A DNA stretch of 64,000 nt, taken from Diprion similis (taxonomy: Eukaryota > Arthropoda > Insecta > Hymenoptera > Diprionidae). Position 1 is the stretch's first letter. Every line of letters starts with the position of its first letter. The DNA lies in contig NC_060107.1 in the NCBI RefSeq assembly GCF_021155765.1, forward strand, positions 12,076,501 to 12,140,500. The letters run 5' to 3'. A model generated the notes under the pieces. It had not been told where the DNA came from, ran no database searches, and saw only the letters and a program-made list of their open reading frames with translations. This document shows, one piece after another, positions 23,901 to 35,850 of this stretch. Both the position numbers and the translations under genes were made by a program.

Positions 23901-25787
23901 AATTGTAAGTGATTCACTCACCCGTGTCATACTTATGATCATTTTTGCTCATCAAAACTTCTTTCTTCCTTTGGATCACCTAAAGAGTAAATACCGAAAA
24001 CATGTCACACGTGGTTTTCATTCTATGGTATGAATTTTTTACAGTAGCGTTCATCTGTTATAATAATTAATTGCAATCGAATGATATCCTTCTCAACTTT
24101 TTTCACTCACGTTATTAGTAAAACCATGCAACACGTTCAAATACTTGTTTTGTTCTCTACCGAGTCGAGTACGGTGGAAGATCGCATCAGGCTGCAACCA
24201 TACTTTGAATACTCTTTGGTAGATTATTGCAAACGTTCTGAAAATCAGTGCAATATTGTATACAGCACCAAGGTGCTTGTGAGTTTAGGATCCAAGTTGG
24301 ATCATTTTTTTCTGCTGAAATGCGGACCTATTTATACTAGAGAATTTTGTGCAACGATTTTTGCACTCAGCTGTCTGAATTTCGTTGGTCAAGTAAAAGA
24401 TTTGCATTCACGATGTTCAATACGTCTGAGAAAGTAGTAACATATTGGAAAACGATCAATAAATATTGTTAAAATTTTTGTTAAAGATAAAACTTTGAAT
24501 TTTTTATATACTAACTTTTCACCTGTTTCGATATATTCACTGTTATTGTTACTCTGAGCTCCCATGCTTACACCCATAGCAGTTTCTGGAAGTAAATAAT
24601 GATTAGTATGAGTTTGTCAACTGAACTAATAAATTCGAAGCTCAGAAGCAGAAACATTTCTATGTACCACAAATTATGTCCATCGCACACAGCGATACGT
24701 ATTTGAAAACGAGGAATTCACCTCCATTCAATTCAGTCTCCATTTTTTTTACCATTATACATGATTGGGCTGCAAAAACGCTTACAAATGATTCGAGAAT
24801 TTTCAAATTAAAAGTTGGCCCGATGAGCTTCCGATGAATGCGCCATATTGCCGCTAAAACAGAGAAGTAATGATTTTCTATAACTACAAGGCAGCTTCAG
24901 TTTCGATACAGTGAATTTGCGAATACTTATACACCTTAAACGCCAAGTGCAAACACTAACCGGGAGCTGACAACAAGCCGTCTCCTAGCCACGGTCGAAA
25001 GAATCGATACAGTGACGATTTCTCGATCATTTTGTCACTGCTAATTATTTTCTGTAAGACAAGGCACTTCTTAGTGATAAAATTTGCCTAGCAAGACAGC
25101 TGGCATTATCGCAGAAATGATGCTACAATATTTGTACGTTGCAATGTTGTAAGTTTTATAATTTAGTTCACATTACAGCGACATTCCAAGCATAAGTATA
25201 TAGGTATGTATGTCAAAAAGAGTAGACATCAAAACTTGCAAAGTTATAATTCCGTATAAGCTACAATGTATCTCGAATATTTCAAGTCTTGAAAAGTTAG
25301 ATTGCAATGCATCTGAGATATTTTGGATTTTGTAAAATTACGTTGCTGCAATGTTTCTGCAATATTGTATGCTGTGTGGATCGAGATACCTAATCAGTAG
25401 ATAGTTACTTTGACATCTTCGGGTCGGGAGACCATGATCAGCAATTCTGGTCCGAGCCAAATTCGATAAGGCGAAGGATACGACTGTGAGAATTCGATCA
25501 TCTTCTGCACTATTTCTGCTTTCCCAAATGTAAAAAAAAAAATGAACAAATCTTAGGCTGTGAAATAGAGAAAAACTTGACGACTTTATCCGATCTTAGT
25601 TTATCTCACCTTCGTTATTTCCCAGGAATTGAAGCGCATTTCCCGCGATTGGAACCGTCGCAGGACCACGAAATTTAGACGCTTTTATGTACAGCTGAAG
25701 TCGCCGCAGATGGTACGTCAGTATGCAAATTATTCCACTGATAAAAATAGCTGCAGCGATGAAACAGCCAACAGTAAATTCAGCCAT
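20919..25787 (-). CDS. Cytochrome P450, CYP4 family (copy 2)
   Basis: This is a tandem paralogue of the gene at 13099-18189. Its twelve coding exons are 25610-25787, 25409-25515, 24961-25051, 24668-24853, 24516-24585, 24111-24237, 23922-23979, 23392-23510, 23075-23143, 22801-22978, 21495-21674 and 20919-21100 (1545 nt, 514 aa). Landmarks are the N-terminal anchor MAEFTVGCFIAAAIFISG, FRGPATVPIAGN, WRIHR in helix C, EEVDTMIVAGYDTTSN in helix I, KETMRLFP (ExxR), FDPDRF and [11 protein letters not shown]. All donors seen are GT. Exon 7 is shorter than in copies 1 and 3 (58 against 79 and 76 nt), in a variable loop. The C-terminus is extended by ISYGQF relative to the others. The coding region looks intact. 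Confidence 0.92.
21800..22160. repeat. Nested inverted repeats in a P450 intron
   Basis: CATGGGCATTGAA (about 21808) pairs with TTCAATGCCCATA (about 22003). Separately, GTGGCATGCCCGTAAACCG (about 22034) pairs perfectly with CGGTTTACGGGCATGCCAC (about 22134), with a loop of about 80 bases. The region is probably a degraded fold-back element or two juxtaposed termini, inside the intron between exons 10 and 11 of CYP4 copy 2. Confidence 0.6.
25080..25390. repeat. Degenerate TTGCAATATT-rich dispersed repeat
   Basis: Recurring GTTGCAATGTTGTAAG, GATTGCAATGCATCTG and TTGCTGCAATGTTTCTGCAA blocks occur between exons 2 and 3 of CYP4 copy 2. It is a member of the family described at 63600-63930. Confidence 0.5.
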
Positions 25788-28541
25788 TATTTGGACCGAG
25801 TATTTGGGTCTGGAAATCATCAACCGTAACTCAACTGTGTGACTGAATGATTTATAAATGTAACTATTACTTTTTTTAAATAAACTAATGAAGACTTGGG
25901 CTCTTATAATTTTCCTCGTCATGGAAAGATGATGCTAATAAAAGAGTGTAAGACTGAATCGTCAAAAAAGGGCTCGGAATATTCAAGGGAATCATGCTAT
26001 CATTATAAGTGTCGAATTTCTTAAAAAAAACTGGAAATTTCAAATCGGCAATCGCAGACACTCAAGTCATTACGGCTTTTCTCGATTTACTGATACATAA
26101 TATTCATGTATGCACGCAATTACTTTACTTCAGTGACTAATTTCCGCGTGTAGATATTTGTTATCACTCAACATGAGACGAACATAATTATGCAATTATG
26201 CAATAATTATACAGGCAATTCTGCGGAACGATATTTTTCTATTTTATCACTTCTCTATTTTTTTCTACTCTCTGGTTGATCCATCGCGCTGAAGATCCCG
26301 TGAGATAAAAACAGATTTACGTCATATTAGTATTAATTCAGTCCTAGATGTCTGCTAATTATTCCTGCATTCTGACACGCACTGCATTCACTTATAGTTA
26401 TAACGCAACACGCAGACGCGATGAGTTGCATCATTGGAATGAAGATTCGTTTTCATTCGATATTTACGTGTGCGACTGAACAAAAGCATTAGCCTTGAAC
26501 GATAAAAAAGTAGTCTAAAAGTTACTATAGACTTTTAAAATAAAAATTTATTCTTACGTTTATTTCTTAGACTGTTATTCTTATTTTTATTCTGACAATA
26601 ACCGATTTATCTCCTTGCATGAAAATTGTTAAAACTACGTAAATAAAACATTTTACACTCTATTTCGCTTCCAATAAAATTAGCTTCTGATGACAAAAAA
26701 AGTTTTTCAGTTTCCCTCAAGTTTCAAAATTTCTCATTAATTATTTAGCCGATTGCACTGAATGCGGAAATTCCTCGAATGATTTTCGCGCCATTTCGCG
26801 ATGCTCGCATATTATATGTATACCTATGTGCTTCACTAAAAAATTTCACTCACTAGTTTTCCGTGTTCAAGACTGTACGAGAGGCGTCGCATGACTGCGT
26901 GTCTGCCAAGCAAGTCGAGTATATTAATGTGGAAACGTTTTTTAGACGAAACTATTCCTCCTCGTTGTATAACCATCACATACCGAGTGCATATGTGACT
27001 CACTGAAAACAAATCGTTACTGCTGCAAGGCGTTCATCAGGAGCAAATTGCTAATTTACGCAGCAGCAATTATTGTACTATAATCATTTTTAATACGACG
27101 TTCTCACCGACCCAAATGGGTCTTAGAATTGTTTTCACATTTTTTTGGCTACCGGTGAAGGTTGAAAAAATCGGAAAACCAATTCCGAAAACGGCTCGTT
27201 AAAAAATCTTATAAAATTTACACAGATTCTATGATTTCAAATTTGGTTTTTAAGTACCACACAATAACAGGATCTCAAATCGATTTTTGATGACAACGTA
27301 TATATTTTCAACTGCATAGATAGCAGTAGAATGTTCCTACAACGGTTCAAAAATGTATATAGGGCATTCCGCGTTAATTCGAACAACGTTGGACTTCGCC
27401 ATTTTTGATTTTGTTTAAAAATTTTTATGCGAATGTTCCAACTTCAAACCAGTATCTCGAATTTTCGGAAATTTTTTTTTTAATCTAAAACGATTGTTGA
27501 GAATTTTGTTTCAGATATAAAAATTTCTTAGACTAGACCCAGAATGGGTATATATATATATATCTGATCTGATCTTTTCTTCTCTTTTCTATTTTCTATT
27601 TATCTTGTATCTAACGCTACTGCGTCTGGCGCCCAACAATTGTATCTTTTCCCTAATTATCGTTTCTTATCTAATTGATCAGTTTATATTATCTATATGA
27701 TACTGCTTATATAGCAGTATAATATTGCGAGAATAGTATAATCACCTTCAGAAAAAATAATCGAAACAATTTGCAGGTGAAAACTATGAGATACGAGAAT
27801 TGATAGAGAAGGCAAAAATACTACAATTAATAAGAGAGTTAAGAAATGTTACATATGAGAGAGCGAATGAGAAATATTATAACTGAGTAGGGGAAGGCAG
27901 GTGATACAAGTCAATAAAATAATCGGATAATTGAAGCGAAGTTATTAAAGTCTACAGAAGATCAAATATGCAACGGAATAATATGAAACGGTTATTGTAG
28001 TAGAAATTAGAGAAATACGTAGGTTCTAGCTTGCGATATATGCGGTACGACGAGATATAATAACAGATGTAAACGAGGGATAGATAGTCTTAACGTATCA
28101 AATACAGTACAAACCAGAAGATCTATGGACAAACTACGTAACAGCGGTATTAGCGAAGAAAACAATGAAAAAGATGGTGTTCAGGACCGCACAAAACTCC
28201 CAAAGTCAAAAGAATAATAGTTACTCGAATATATATTCGGTAATAAAGCAATTTATAGTCAAATCAGAAAAGATTTTAAGAAATTAGATCAGCGATATTG
28301 AGAAATTAGAAGAAAGAAAATAGAGATCAGATAGCAAGAAATAGAATATGATACAAAATTAGAGACTTGATGAGCTAATTAATTTGCCAATGATTACGGA
28401 GAACAATAAATAAGCAATTCAAGTAAAACAAGGTAATCAAAGATATTCTACTCAAGCATAAATAAGGCGCTGCTATTCAGCGGTATCAGATAATTATTCA
28501 AACAAGATAAAATCAAGGAAACAAATAAAATTTAAATAAGT
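25788..28541. other. Spacer upstream of CYP4 copy 2
   Basis: No gene is recognised. A TATATATA microsatellite lies near 27549. From about 27760 to 28540 the plus strand is strikingly purine/A-rich. CTGGCGCCCAACAATTG near 27628 resembles an LTR-retrotransposon primer-binding site, but no LTR pair or gag/pol reading frame is visible. Confidence 0.35.
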
Positions 28542-28893
28542 AAATGAGATTTCGGTGTTCTTCGTAATCGAAAACCAGATCAATTGGCATTTCGTCATTT
28601 CACTAACAAATCTCATCGGACTATGCTCAAAATGTGTGTTTCATCACCGCCGAGTGGCATCATATCGAATAGTTCGATCCGTTCAGTGCAACTGTGATAA
28701 TTTAGCCAATTTCTGTGGGTGGTCACCAATCTGTAAAATTATTTTCCAAATTTTGAAAAGTAAAAAGATGCTCCACTTTTTGCCAAAATAAGGCATTAAC
28801 TGCCCAAGTTTCACTCTGATTGCTTGAGTGGTATAGGAGTTTTACATCCTCGCGTTTTCAAGGTGTGGAACGCGTCTTTATGAGCACTTTGAA
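28542..28893. mobile_element. Half-copy of the 3998-4788 fold-back MITE
   Basis: The sequence from GAGATTTCGGTGTTC to GCGTCTTTATGAGCAC matches, in order, the right arm of the element at 3998-4788 (about 4438-4780). Shared segments include AATCGAAAACCAGAT, CCGAGTGGCATCATA, TTTTTGCCAAAATAAGGCATT and the GCGTTTTC..GGTGT terminal region. The left arm is missing, and the outer terminus is degraded. Confidence 0.8.
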
Positions 28894-30013
28894 AGGCGTA
28901 ACCGACAGTACTTACGACCCTTTACTATTAAATGATTTACTTTTTAATTTTAATGTTTTTGAATGCGTCCTCACGTTTTTCGCGTCAATACAAAGGGGTA
29001 AAAAATACGCCTTTTCACCTTTGTGCGTAGTAAAAGATCGTTTAATAGCTCATACGTCCTTACACCATTAGACACGTGATTTTTAACCGATACTGATCCA
29101 GTTCATTGGTCTTTTTTCTTCCAATGTGGAGTACAGGATGAGACAAGCGATGATTTGACGATTGAAGCTCAGCCAAATTAGATCATTGCGCAATTGCGAA
29201 ACTTAAATAATCAATTAGGAAGGAAGTAAGGTCAACCTTGAATACAAATGGGACATTCCAGACTATCTCGACCTAACCTTGACACTTACTTTTCAGTTGA
29301 ATTTACTTCTAGTACATCGTAAAGCGTTGCAAAAAAGACACTTTACAGAATCGTAATTTGCTCACGAAAAATTACTCGTCCGATAATCTCCGGATTAGTA
29401 AAATCACTGTTGGTTAGTAAATGCTTCGTAAAAAAAAGGAAACTTTTATGCTAGAACGAATATGGGCTTGCATTTAGTTTGGGAAATATGATGGAATTAA
29501 TTCATAATGACAAGATCTAGTTGTAAACAACAGCATCGATTGCCGTATAGATTCCAACCAATAAAACAATATCATGAATATGCAGCATGGAAGTCAATTA
29601 TCACTACAGCGGCTAGTGCATTGGCTCAATTTGCATGCGGCTGCTTGAGCATTATCTTCGTTCGATCAACATCGAAAGCTTCGTTGAAAAATTTTTATTT
29701 CCATTAATCCTTATAAGTGTTAAGTGTGTTTTTCACACTAATGAGGGTTCATAATGTTACATCATAAAGCATCCATAAGTAGCCGATGAAGAACGAATAG
29801 CCATTGACATATCTAAGTGAAAAAGTTAAGGATCAGAATATATGAATTTAAATGATATCGTTGGAACATACAACAGCAATCAACATTGATGCTAGACGCG
29901 ATATTATTATGGCGTATATTCGGTATACATAACATTGTCTTTTGAATAGCAGATGTATGGTTACATTGAATATACCGCAAATAGGCGTAGCCCAATTTGC
30001 GGTTCATGATAAT
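28894..30013. other. Spacer between CYP4 copies 2 and 3
   Basis: Nothing recognisable was found on either strand beyond short open frames. Confidence 0.45.
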
Positions 30014-33000
30014 TCACAATCGCTCTTCTATTCGCAACATGATTGGTTCAACTGGTTTGGTCAGACCGTCCATTTTCAACTTGATGTCAACTAGCGGTAC
30101 AAATTTATCTTTCTTAATGATGTATCTCCGGAGGATTGTTGCCAAGACTGTTTTCATTTCCATCATGGCAAACCTGAAGCCTAAAATATAGAAGTCAGTT
30201 AGTTGTGCAGGACTTGGTCGCACTTTGACATCTCAAAGTGTGAAGTGCTGATAACCTATTTTGCAATAATTCAGAATTGTCGTTTCTTGGTAACTATTCA
30301 CATAATGAACAATACTGCAGAACATTATCACAGTATTTATGTTCTTATGCTGCAGCTTTGGGTAAATATCACGAAATGTTTCTATAAATTTTCTAACCTC
30401 GGGAAGCAGCGCTACTCGAATTTTTCAAACTTTACGAAGTTCCATTGATGCAATGTGCCTGGAATATTTCTCATCTCGCAAAGTTGCATTGTTTCCATAA
30501 CATTCCGTAAGATCTATGAAACATCTAAATCTTTGCAAAGTTGTATTGTTGGAACGTTTCTACAATTTATACATTTTATGAAACGTTTCAAATTTTGCTT
30601 GGCGAAATTCCATGCTTTCACTATATTTTTAAATAATTTGAACTCTCGAAAGTCTTGTACTAGATCATACTGTCTACTATCAACCCAATAATTATGATTT
30701 GATACATATTGTTGTCGTATTTTGCATGTTTTCTTTTCCTAAATATACGGTACGCAAGTAGATCGATTACCGATGCAGTTTCTCGGCCCCGCACTGAATG
30801 GTATGTAGCTATAAGCATGACGCTTAGCCGCTTCTTCTGGCAAAAATCGATCCGGATCAAACTTGAGCGGGTCCGGCCAGATTTCCTCGTTTCTATGCAT
30901 GGTCAGAATGTCGATAACAGCCAAACTTCCTTTCGGCAGAGTATATTCACCTTGAACATTCAATTTTTAATAAACTGTAAAAATTTCCTGCAATACAAAT
31001 GTTCGAATATGTATATGTGTATGTAGTTCATTACACACCCATGTCCAAGTCGTCACTTAATGTGCGAGAGATCAACGATGCGATTGGAATTACACGCAAC
31101 GACTCTTTGATTACGTATTCCAAATATTCCATACGCTCTAAGTCATCGTGTGTCACGTTGCGGTCCTCAGGATCGCTGCTTCCATAAATTTCACGAAGCT
31201 CGAGATACGCTTTCTCCTTTGTGTGTCATGTAAAAACGATAATAATAAAACGTCAAAGGTAGTTGAGAAAACGTTTGTAGCACGTGGTTGTCAAAGATCA
31301 GCTCCACCAGTGCGCGATAAATATTTTCTGTCTATAACAACTTAAGGTCGTAAGCACCAAAAATATGATTCTGGCGCCAAATACGTGTACGTTTGTTTTT
31401 CCACTCCTATCGCTTGAAAAACTGAGTCAAATGTATAAATGAAATGATACAAGGAACTTGAAAAAAAAAAAATAACGCTGGCGCATGCGCATCATTGAAA
31501 TACTGGATTTTACGCACTAGAGCTTCTTTGGCGCATGCGCACTTTCGAACAACTCAATCTGACGCACTGGGTAATGGAAAACGTCTTGACAGGATTTTTT
31601 TTTTGTAAAATTCTAGAAATTGGATATCGTTCCTTAAACATGCTCTGATCGTAAGACTTATGTCACAGATCACAATAATTACAAGCACTGATGGCAGGAT
31701 ATGTTTCGCGAAAAAAATTCACAGATTTAAACAAGACGAGTATTGCAAAATTTGTTGTAATTTTTATTTTATAATGCAATTACTGTCATCCGATAATACA
31801 GCTGAAGTGCTCCAAGTGCATGTACAAATATGGTTGAGAAGACGATCTACTATAGTAACAACGTGAACCGACAATCATATAGCGTAAAACAAAGCCAAAG
31901 TGTGAACCCATTTGTACGAACTGTGAAGGTGACAAAAAATTAATAAAATACTATCAGAAAATGATACCTGTACATCCGGATGCAAAGCCAGCATTAACAT
32001 GACGGAACTGATTACGTTGGAGGTTGTGTCATTTCCCTGAAATGGAATATCAACATAACTTTTTAATACTATGAATAATCCATATACATTGCACGTTGTT
32101 GCAAAGGAGAAAAAGAAGAAGAAGAAGGGAAATATTGCAGAATTGCATTTTTGCAACGTACAGAATGTCCCAGAAACAGTGTAGCACTGGAGCCTTATAA
32201 AGTTTGAAGTATTACAAATACGTTGCGAAACATGATAGAAACATTGCAGTAACACCATTACTGTACAAAGTATTTCATCCGCAAGAATAATATTCAAAGA
32301 TTATTGCAATATTCATGCAACATTTCTTGCTTCGTATCAAGTTCCAAAGTAAATACTTGTACACACGGCAAGCATCATTGTGTCGACCTCTTCACGGAGC
32401 TCTGAGTCTGATAATTTCATTTTATCGTGTGTCCCCTCCATCAGCAGATCCAAAAAGGCCTTTCTTTGAGAAGGTAAACCACCTAATAGAAATCGAGGAC
32501 ATAATGTATATTGGGGTGGTCCTTAAAAAGGTCATATTTGAATTTCGACCGGCTCGCCCTCTAAATCGGCTCCAAATAATTCGAATATAAATTCCTGATT
32601 TTTTCAGATTTTTATTTCAACATTAACGCCTGCTCGCAAGAGGGTGGATTTACCAATTTAACCCCTTCAGTGACACATTAAATCTACCACATTTCGATAA
32701 AATTTGGTATACGGTGGTTTTTTTGAATCACTGACTACGCATCTGAACTTAAAATTTTTAAATTCAAAATGGCGCATCCAATATGATGGACCAAAATCCT
32801 AAAAATTCACTTTATATTGCCTATTCCATCCACAATTTCAAATTTTGTAATTTCAAGTTGAGATTCATAATCAGCGATCTTGAAAATTCCCGGGCACTGA
32901 GTTTTATCGAAGGCGAATGACTTTTTAGATTTTGCTCCGTCATATTGAATCCACCATTTTGAATTTCCAAATTTCGAATTCAGATTCGTATTCAGCGATC

Positions 33001-35850
33001 CAAGAAAGCCCCCATACCAAATTTTAAAGAAATTCGTTCAGTGGATGTAACGTGCCTCTGAAAGGATTAAATGAGGAATTCCACCCTCGTACGGGCACGA
33101 GTTAGGGTTGAAATAAAAATTTGAAAAAATTGAGGACTTGTTTTGAAATTATTCGCAACTAGGATGGAGGTTGAGCCAGTCGAAATTCAAAAAATGACCT
33201 TTTGAAGGACCACCCTAATATATAACGTACTGCATTTACGTCGTAATTAAATTTTTGATAATATTTCAGTCCCCACGCTCAAACGAATTATATTGTTAAT
33301 AAAGTTAATGCCAACATACCCTCGTTATCTTCCCCACCGACTGCAGCCTTTTCTGTATTTCGATCGAGCAAAGCTTTCTTCTTTCTTCGAATCACCTAAA
33401 GCAAATTGTAAAAAGGCCTGATGAATTTGTGCATAAAAATTAGACCAACTTTCAAGTCCGGTAAGTTGTAAAACTTGTTTCGAACTTCTTCAACGCATCA
33501 CCAATAACTGGTTCACTCACATTGTTGGTAAAATTATGCATAGTTTTTATGTGTTTATTTTGTTCCCTTCCAAGTTGAGTACGATTGAAGATTGCTGACG
33601 GGTGCAGCCAAACTTTAAATGTTCGCTGGCAAACAATTGCGAATGTCCTAGAAATGATGTGACAGCGTTATAAAATTTTTAGAAATGAATACGGGTCACA
33701 CCGAATTTTGACACTAACTTTTCTGCCGCTTCCACATAGCTGCATTCGTTTTCAATTTGGGCTTTCATACTCACGCCCATAACGGTTTCTGAAGCGAAAG
33801 TAAGAAAAAGTGAACATTTCATCGATCGGAAATCACCCCAGTAACTTAAAACCTACCGCATATTATATCCAGAGTGCACTTCGACAAGTAATCAAAAACA
33901 GGAAATTCCGCCCCGTTCAATTCAGCCTCCATTTTCTTCACCATCACGTTCGATTGGGCCGCAAATACAGCCACAAAAGATTCCAAAATTTTTAAATTAA
34001 ATGTCGGTCCGATCAGCTTTCGGTGTACACGCCATATTTCCGCTAAAAAAAAAAAAGAAATAAAAAAAAGAAAAAAACCTAAAACTGGCCTCGATTATGC
34101 GGAGATAAAAAATACAGGAATTGTGGACTGATAAATAACTCACCGGGCGCCGTAAACAAGCCTTTTCCCAACCATGGTTGAAAAAATTCGTATACTTTGG
34201 CCTTCTCGATCGCCTTCTCGCTCTTCAAAACTGTCTGTGAAATATTAGTTCAGTCATAACATACGTTTGGAAATGCAAATGAACCGAACAGGCTGATTTT
34301 TATACATTTTGTAGGGGAGGTTTGGAAAAGCTTAACCTCAAATTGTCAACCAATATTTCCTATGTGCTTTCCCCGCCATCTTGAAAAACAGGTGAATTTT
34401 GATTTTTGCAATAACTCGACTCCCTGCGTGATACAAAAATTTTGACTGAATACTTTTTTGTTGATTTTTTCCACTTGACGATTTCGGTTGTATAAATTTG
34501 AAACTTAGGGAAGATTGAGGAGAGTTCTGACAGACGTAGGTTGTAACAAGCCAGATTTTTTGCATTCTCTGACAATTAGCAAGCTGGCAACCTTGCGCAT
34601 TCGTTGTTTTTTCAAAAAGCGAGAGAAAAAGCTAGAGAATTCAGGGAAACTGGTTTTGCCACAACTCTCCTCAGTCTTCCGTACCTCTTTGATATTTGTA
34701 GTTATATCTCAACAACGATCAATAGTAGGTAAAAAATTTATACGACCGATATTGTAGAGGATATAAAAACAACAAGCACTCAGTTCATCAAGTGTTCTTT
34801 GGTAAAACAAAAATTTCCACGAAATACTAATAATCGTAAGGAAAATCGATTTTCGTTGCGATTATTAGTATTTAGTAAAAATTTTGATGTTTCACCTAAG
34901 AACACTTGATAAACCTCACAAAAAATATGATGTTCCATTTTTTTGAGCCACTATTTCGTGATGAAATATAAAAAAATTATAAAAGTCGTCGTAAACCATT
35001 TGAGGTTGAACTTAATTCTTGAATAACTTTTGAACGAGTCGACTTGGCGAAAAATCATATCAGACCTTTTTTGTAGATCGTTCAATTTCCTACAAGAATA
35101 TTTATTGATTTCTACAATACGCTAATTCTTTAGAACGTAATAAAATTCCAAATAAAAAAGTTACAAAAATTCCCGTGTTATTTAAATGGAAAATCAAAAA
35201 TCACGACGAGGCACCTCTTGATATTATTATTAAGAGCTCAAACTTCACCAGAATTTGTTTTTCATCATCTTGAACGATATTTTTACGGTAACTGAAGATA
35301 AATATTTTTTTTCTTTTTTTTTGTCCACTTTTTTAGCCTCTCTCACAGTTATTGGCTCCTACTAAAAAATGACTATTCTTGATTTGTGTCACTCTCATCG
35401 CCAGGGTGTGATATATCGCGTAGGAGTGCTCGTCGCCTTGATATTTGATGCCGAACTCATTACCTTGACATCCTCTGGTCGAGATAAGAAAATCAACAAC
35501 AGAGGCCCAAGCCAGACGCGATAAGGTGAAGGATACAAACGTGATAGTTCGGTGACCTCGTTGAAGATATCTAAAACAGCAGAAAACAAAAAAGGGTTTA
35601 AAATAAAAGAGAATAAAAGAAGAAGTTGAATCAGTTGTTTTTTTCCAAGAGAGAGAAGCTGAGCACACAAAATTTCACCTTCGGTATTTCCCAAGAATTG
35701 AAAAACATTTCCCACAAACGGCGACGTTGGTGGGCCGCAGAATTTTGAAGCTTTTTTGTACAGATCCAATCGCCTGAGGTGATATATTACCAGGAGAATT
35801 AATCCACTTAAAAAAGTAGTACCAATTACGGAAAGGATTTCACTAAGCAT
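30014..35850 (-). CDS. Cytochrome P450, CYP4 family (copy 3)
   Basis: This is the third tandem CYP4 paralogue, most similar by eye to copy 1 (nearly the same C-terminus, GFRFAMMEMKTVLATILRRY). Its twelve coding exons are 35679-35850, 35464-35570, 34144-34234, 33857-34042, 33719-33788, 33521-33647, 33320-33395, 32367-32482, 31968-32036, 31039-31216, 30771-30950 and 30014-30180 (1539 nt, 512 aa). It has anchor MLSEILSVIGTTFLSGLILL, FCGPPTSPFVGN, helix C WRVHR, helix I EEVDTMMLAGNDTTSN, helix K KESLRVIP (ExxR with Ser), FDPDRF and [11 protein letters not shown]. The coding region looks intact. Introns hold a fold-back MITE (32509-33220), two GCGCATGCGC palindromes and degenerate repeats. Confidence 0.92.
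30300..30600. repeat. Degenerate TTGCAATATT-rich dispersed repeat
   Basis: Imperfect units of roughly 65-70 bp recur: CAAACTTTACGAAGTTCCATT, GCAAAGTTGCATTGTTTCC and GCAAAGTTGTATTGTTGGAAC, each followed by ...AATATTTC or a close variant. Located in the last intron of CYP4 copy 3. Confidence 0.5.
31483..31580. repeat. Two about 49-bp units each with a GGCGCATGCGCA palindrome
   Basis: TGGCGCATGCGCAT and TTGGCGCATGCGCAC start about 49 bases apart, each followed by a similar A/T-rich tail and an ACGCACTRG block. The palindrome fits the NRF-1/Ewg consensus, but the location inside an intron makes repeat origin as likely as regulation. Confidence 0.5.
32150..32330. repeat. Degenerate TTGCAATATT-rich dispersed repeat
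   Basis: The stretch contains GAATTGCATTTTTGCAACG, GTTTGAAGTATTACAA, AACATTGCAGTAACACC and ATTGCAATATTCATGCAAC. It belongs to the family described at 63600-63930. Confidence 0.4.
32509..33220. mobile_element. Fold-back MITE with GGGTGGTCC ends
   Basis: The left end TATATTGGGGTGGTCCTT pairs with the right end AAGGACCACCCTAATATA. The arms continue inward through AAATTTCGACCGGCTC/GAGCCAGTCGAAATT and GAGGGTGGAATT-like blocks, ending near a centre of AAATGGCGCATCC-type sequence. It lies in the intron between exons 7 and 8 of CYP4 copy 3. Related ATGGCGG-containing sequence occurs at about 55150-55420. Confidence 0.75.
34782..34915. repeat. About 134-bp hairpin
   Basis: TCATCAAGTGTTCTTTGGTA at the left pairs with CACCTAAGAACACTTGATAA at the right, and AAATACTAATAATCG with CGATTATTAGTATTT around a short loop. 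This looks like a very small fold-back element in an intron of CYP4 copy 3. Confidence 0.75.
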
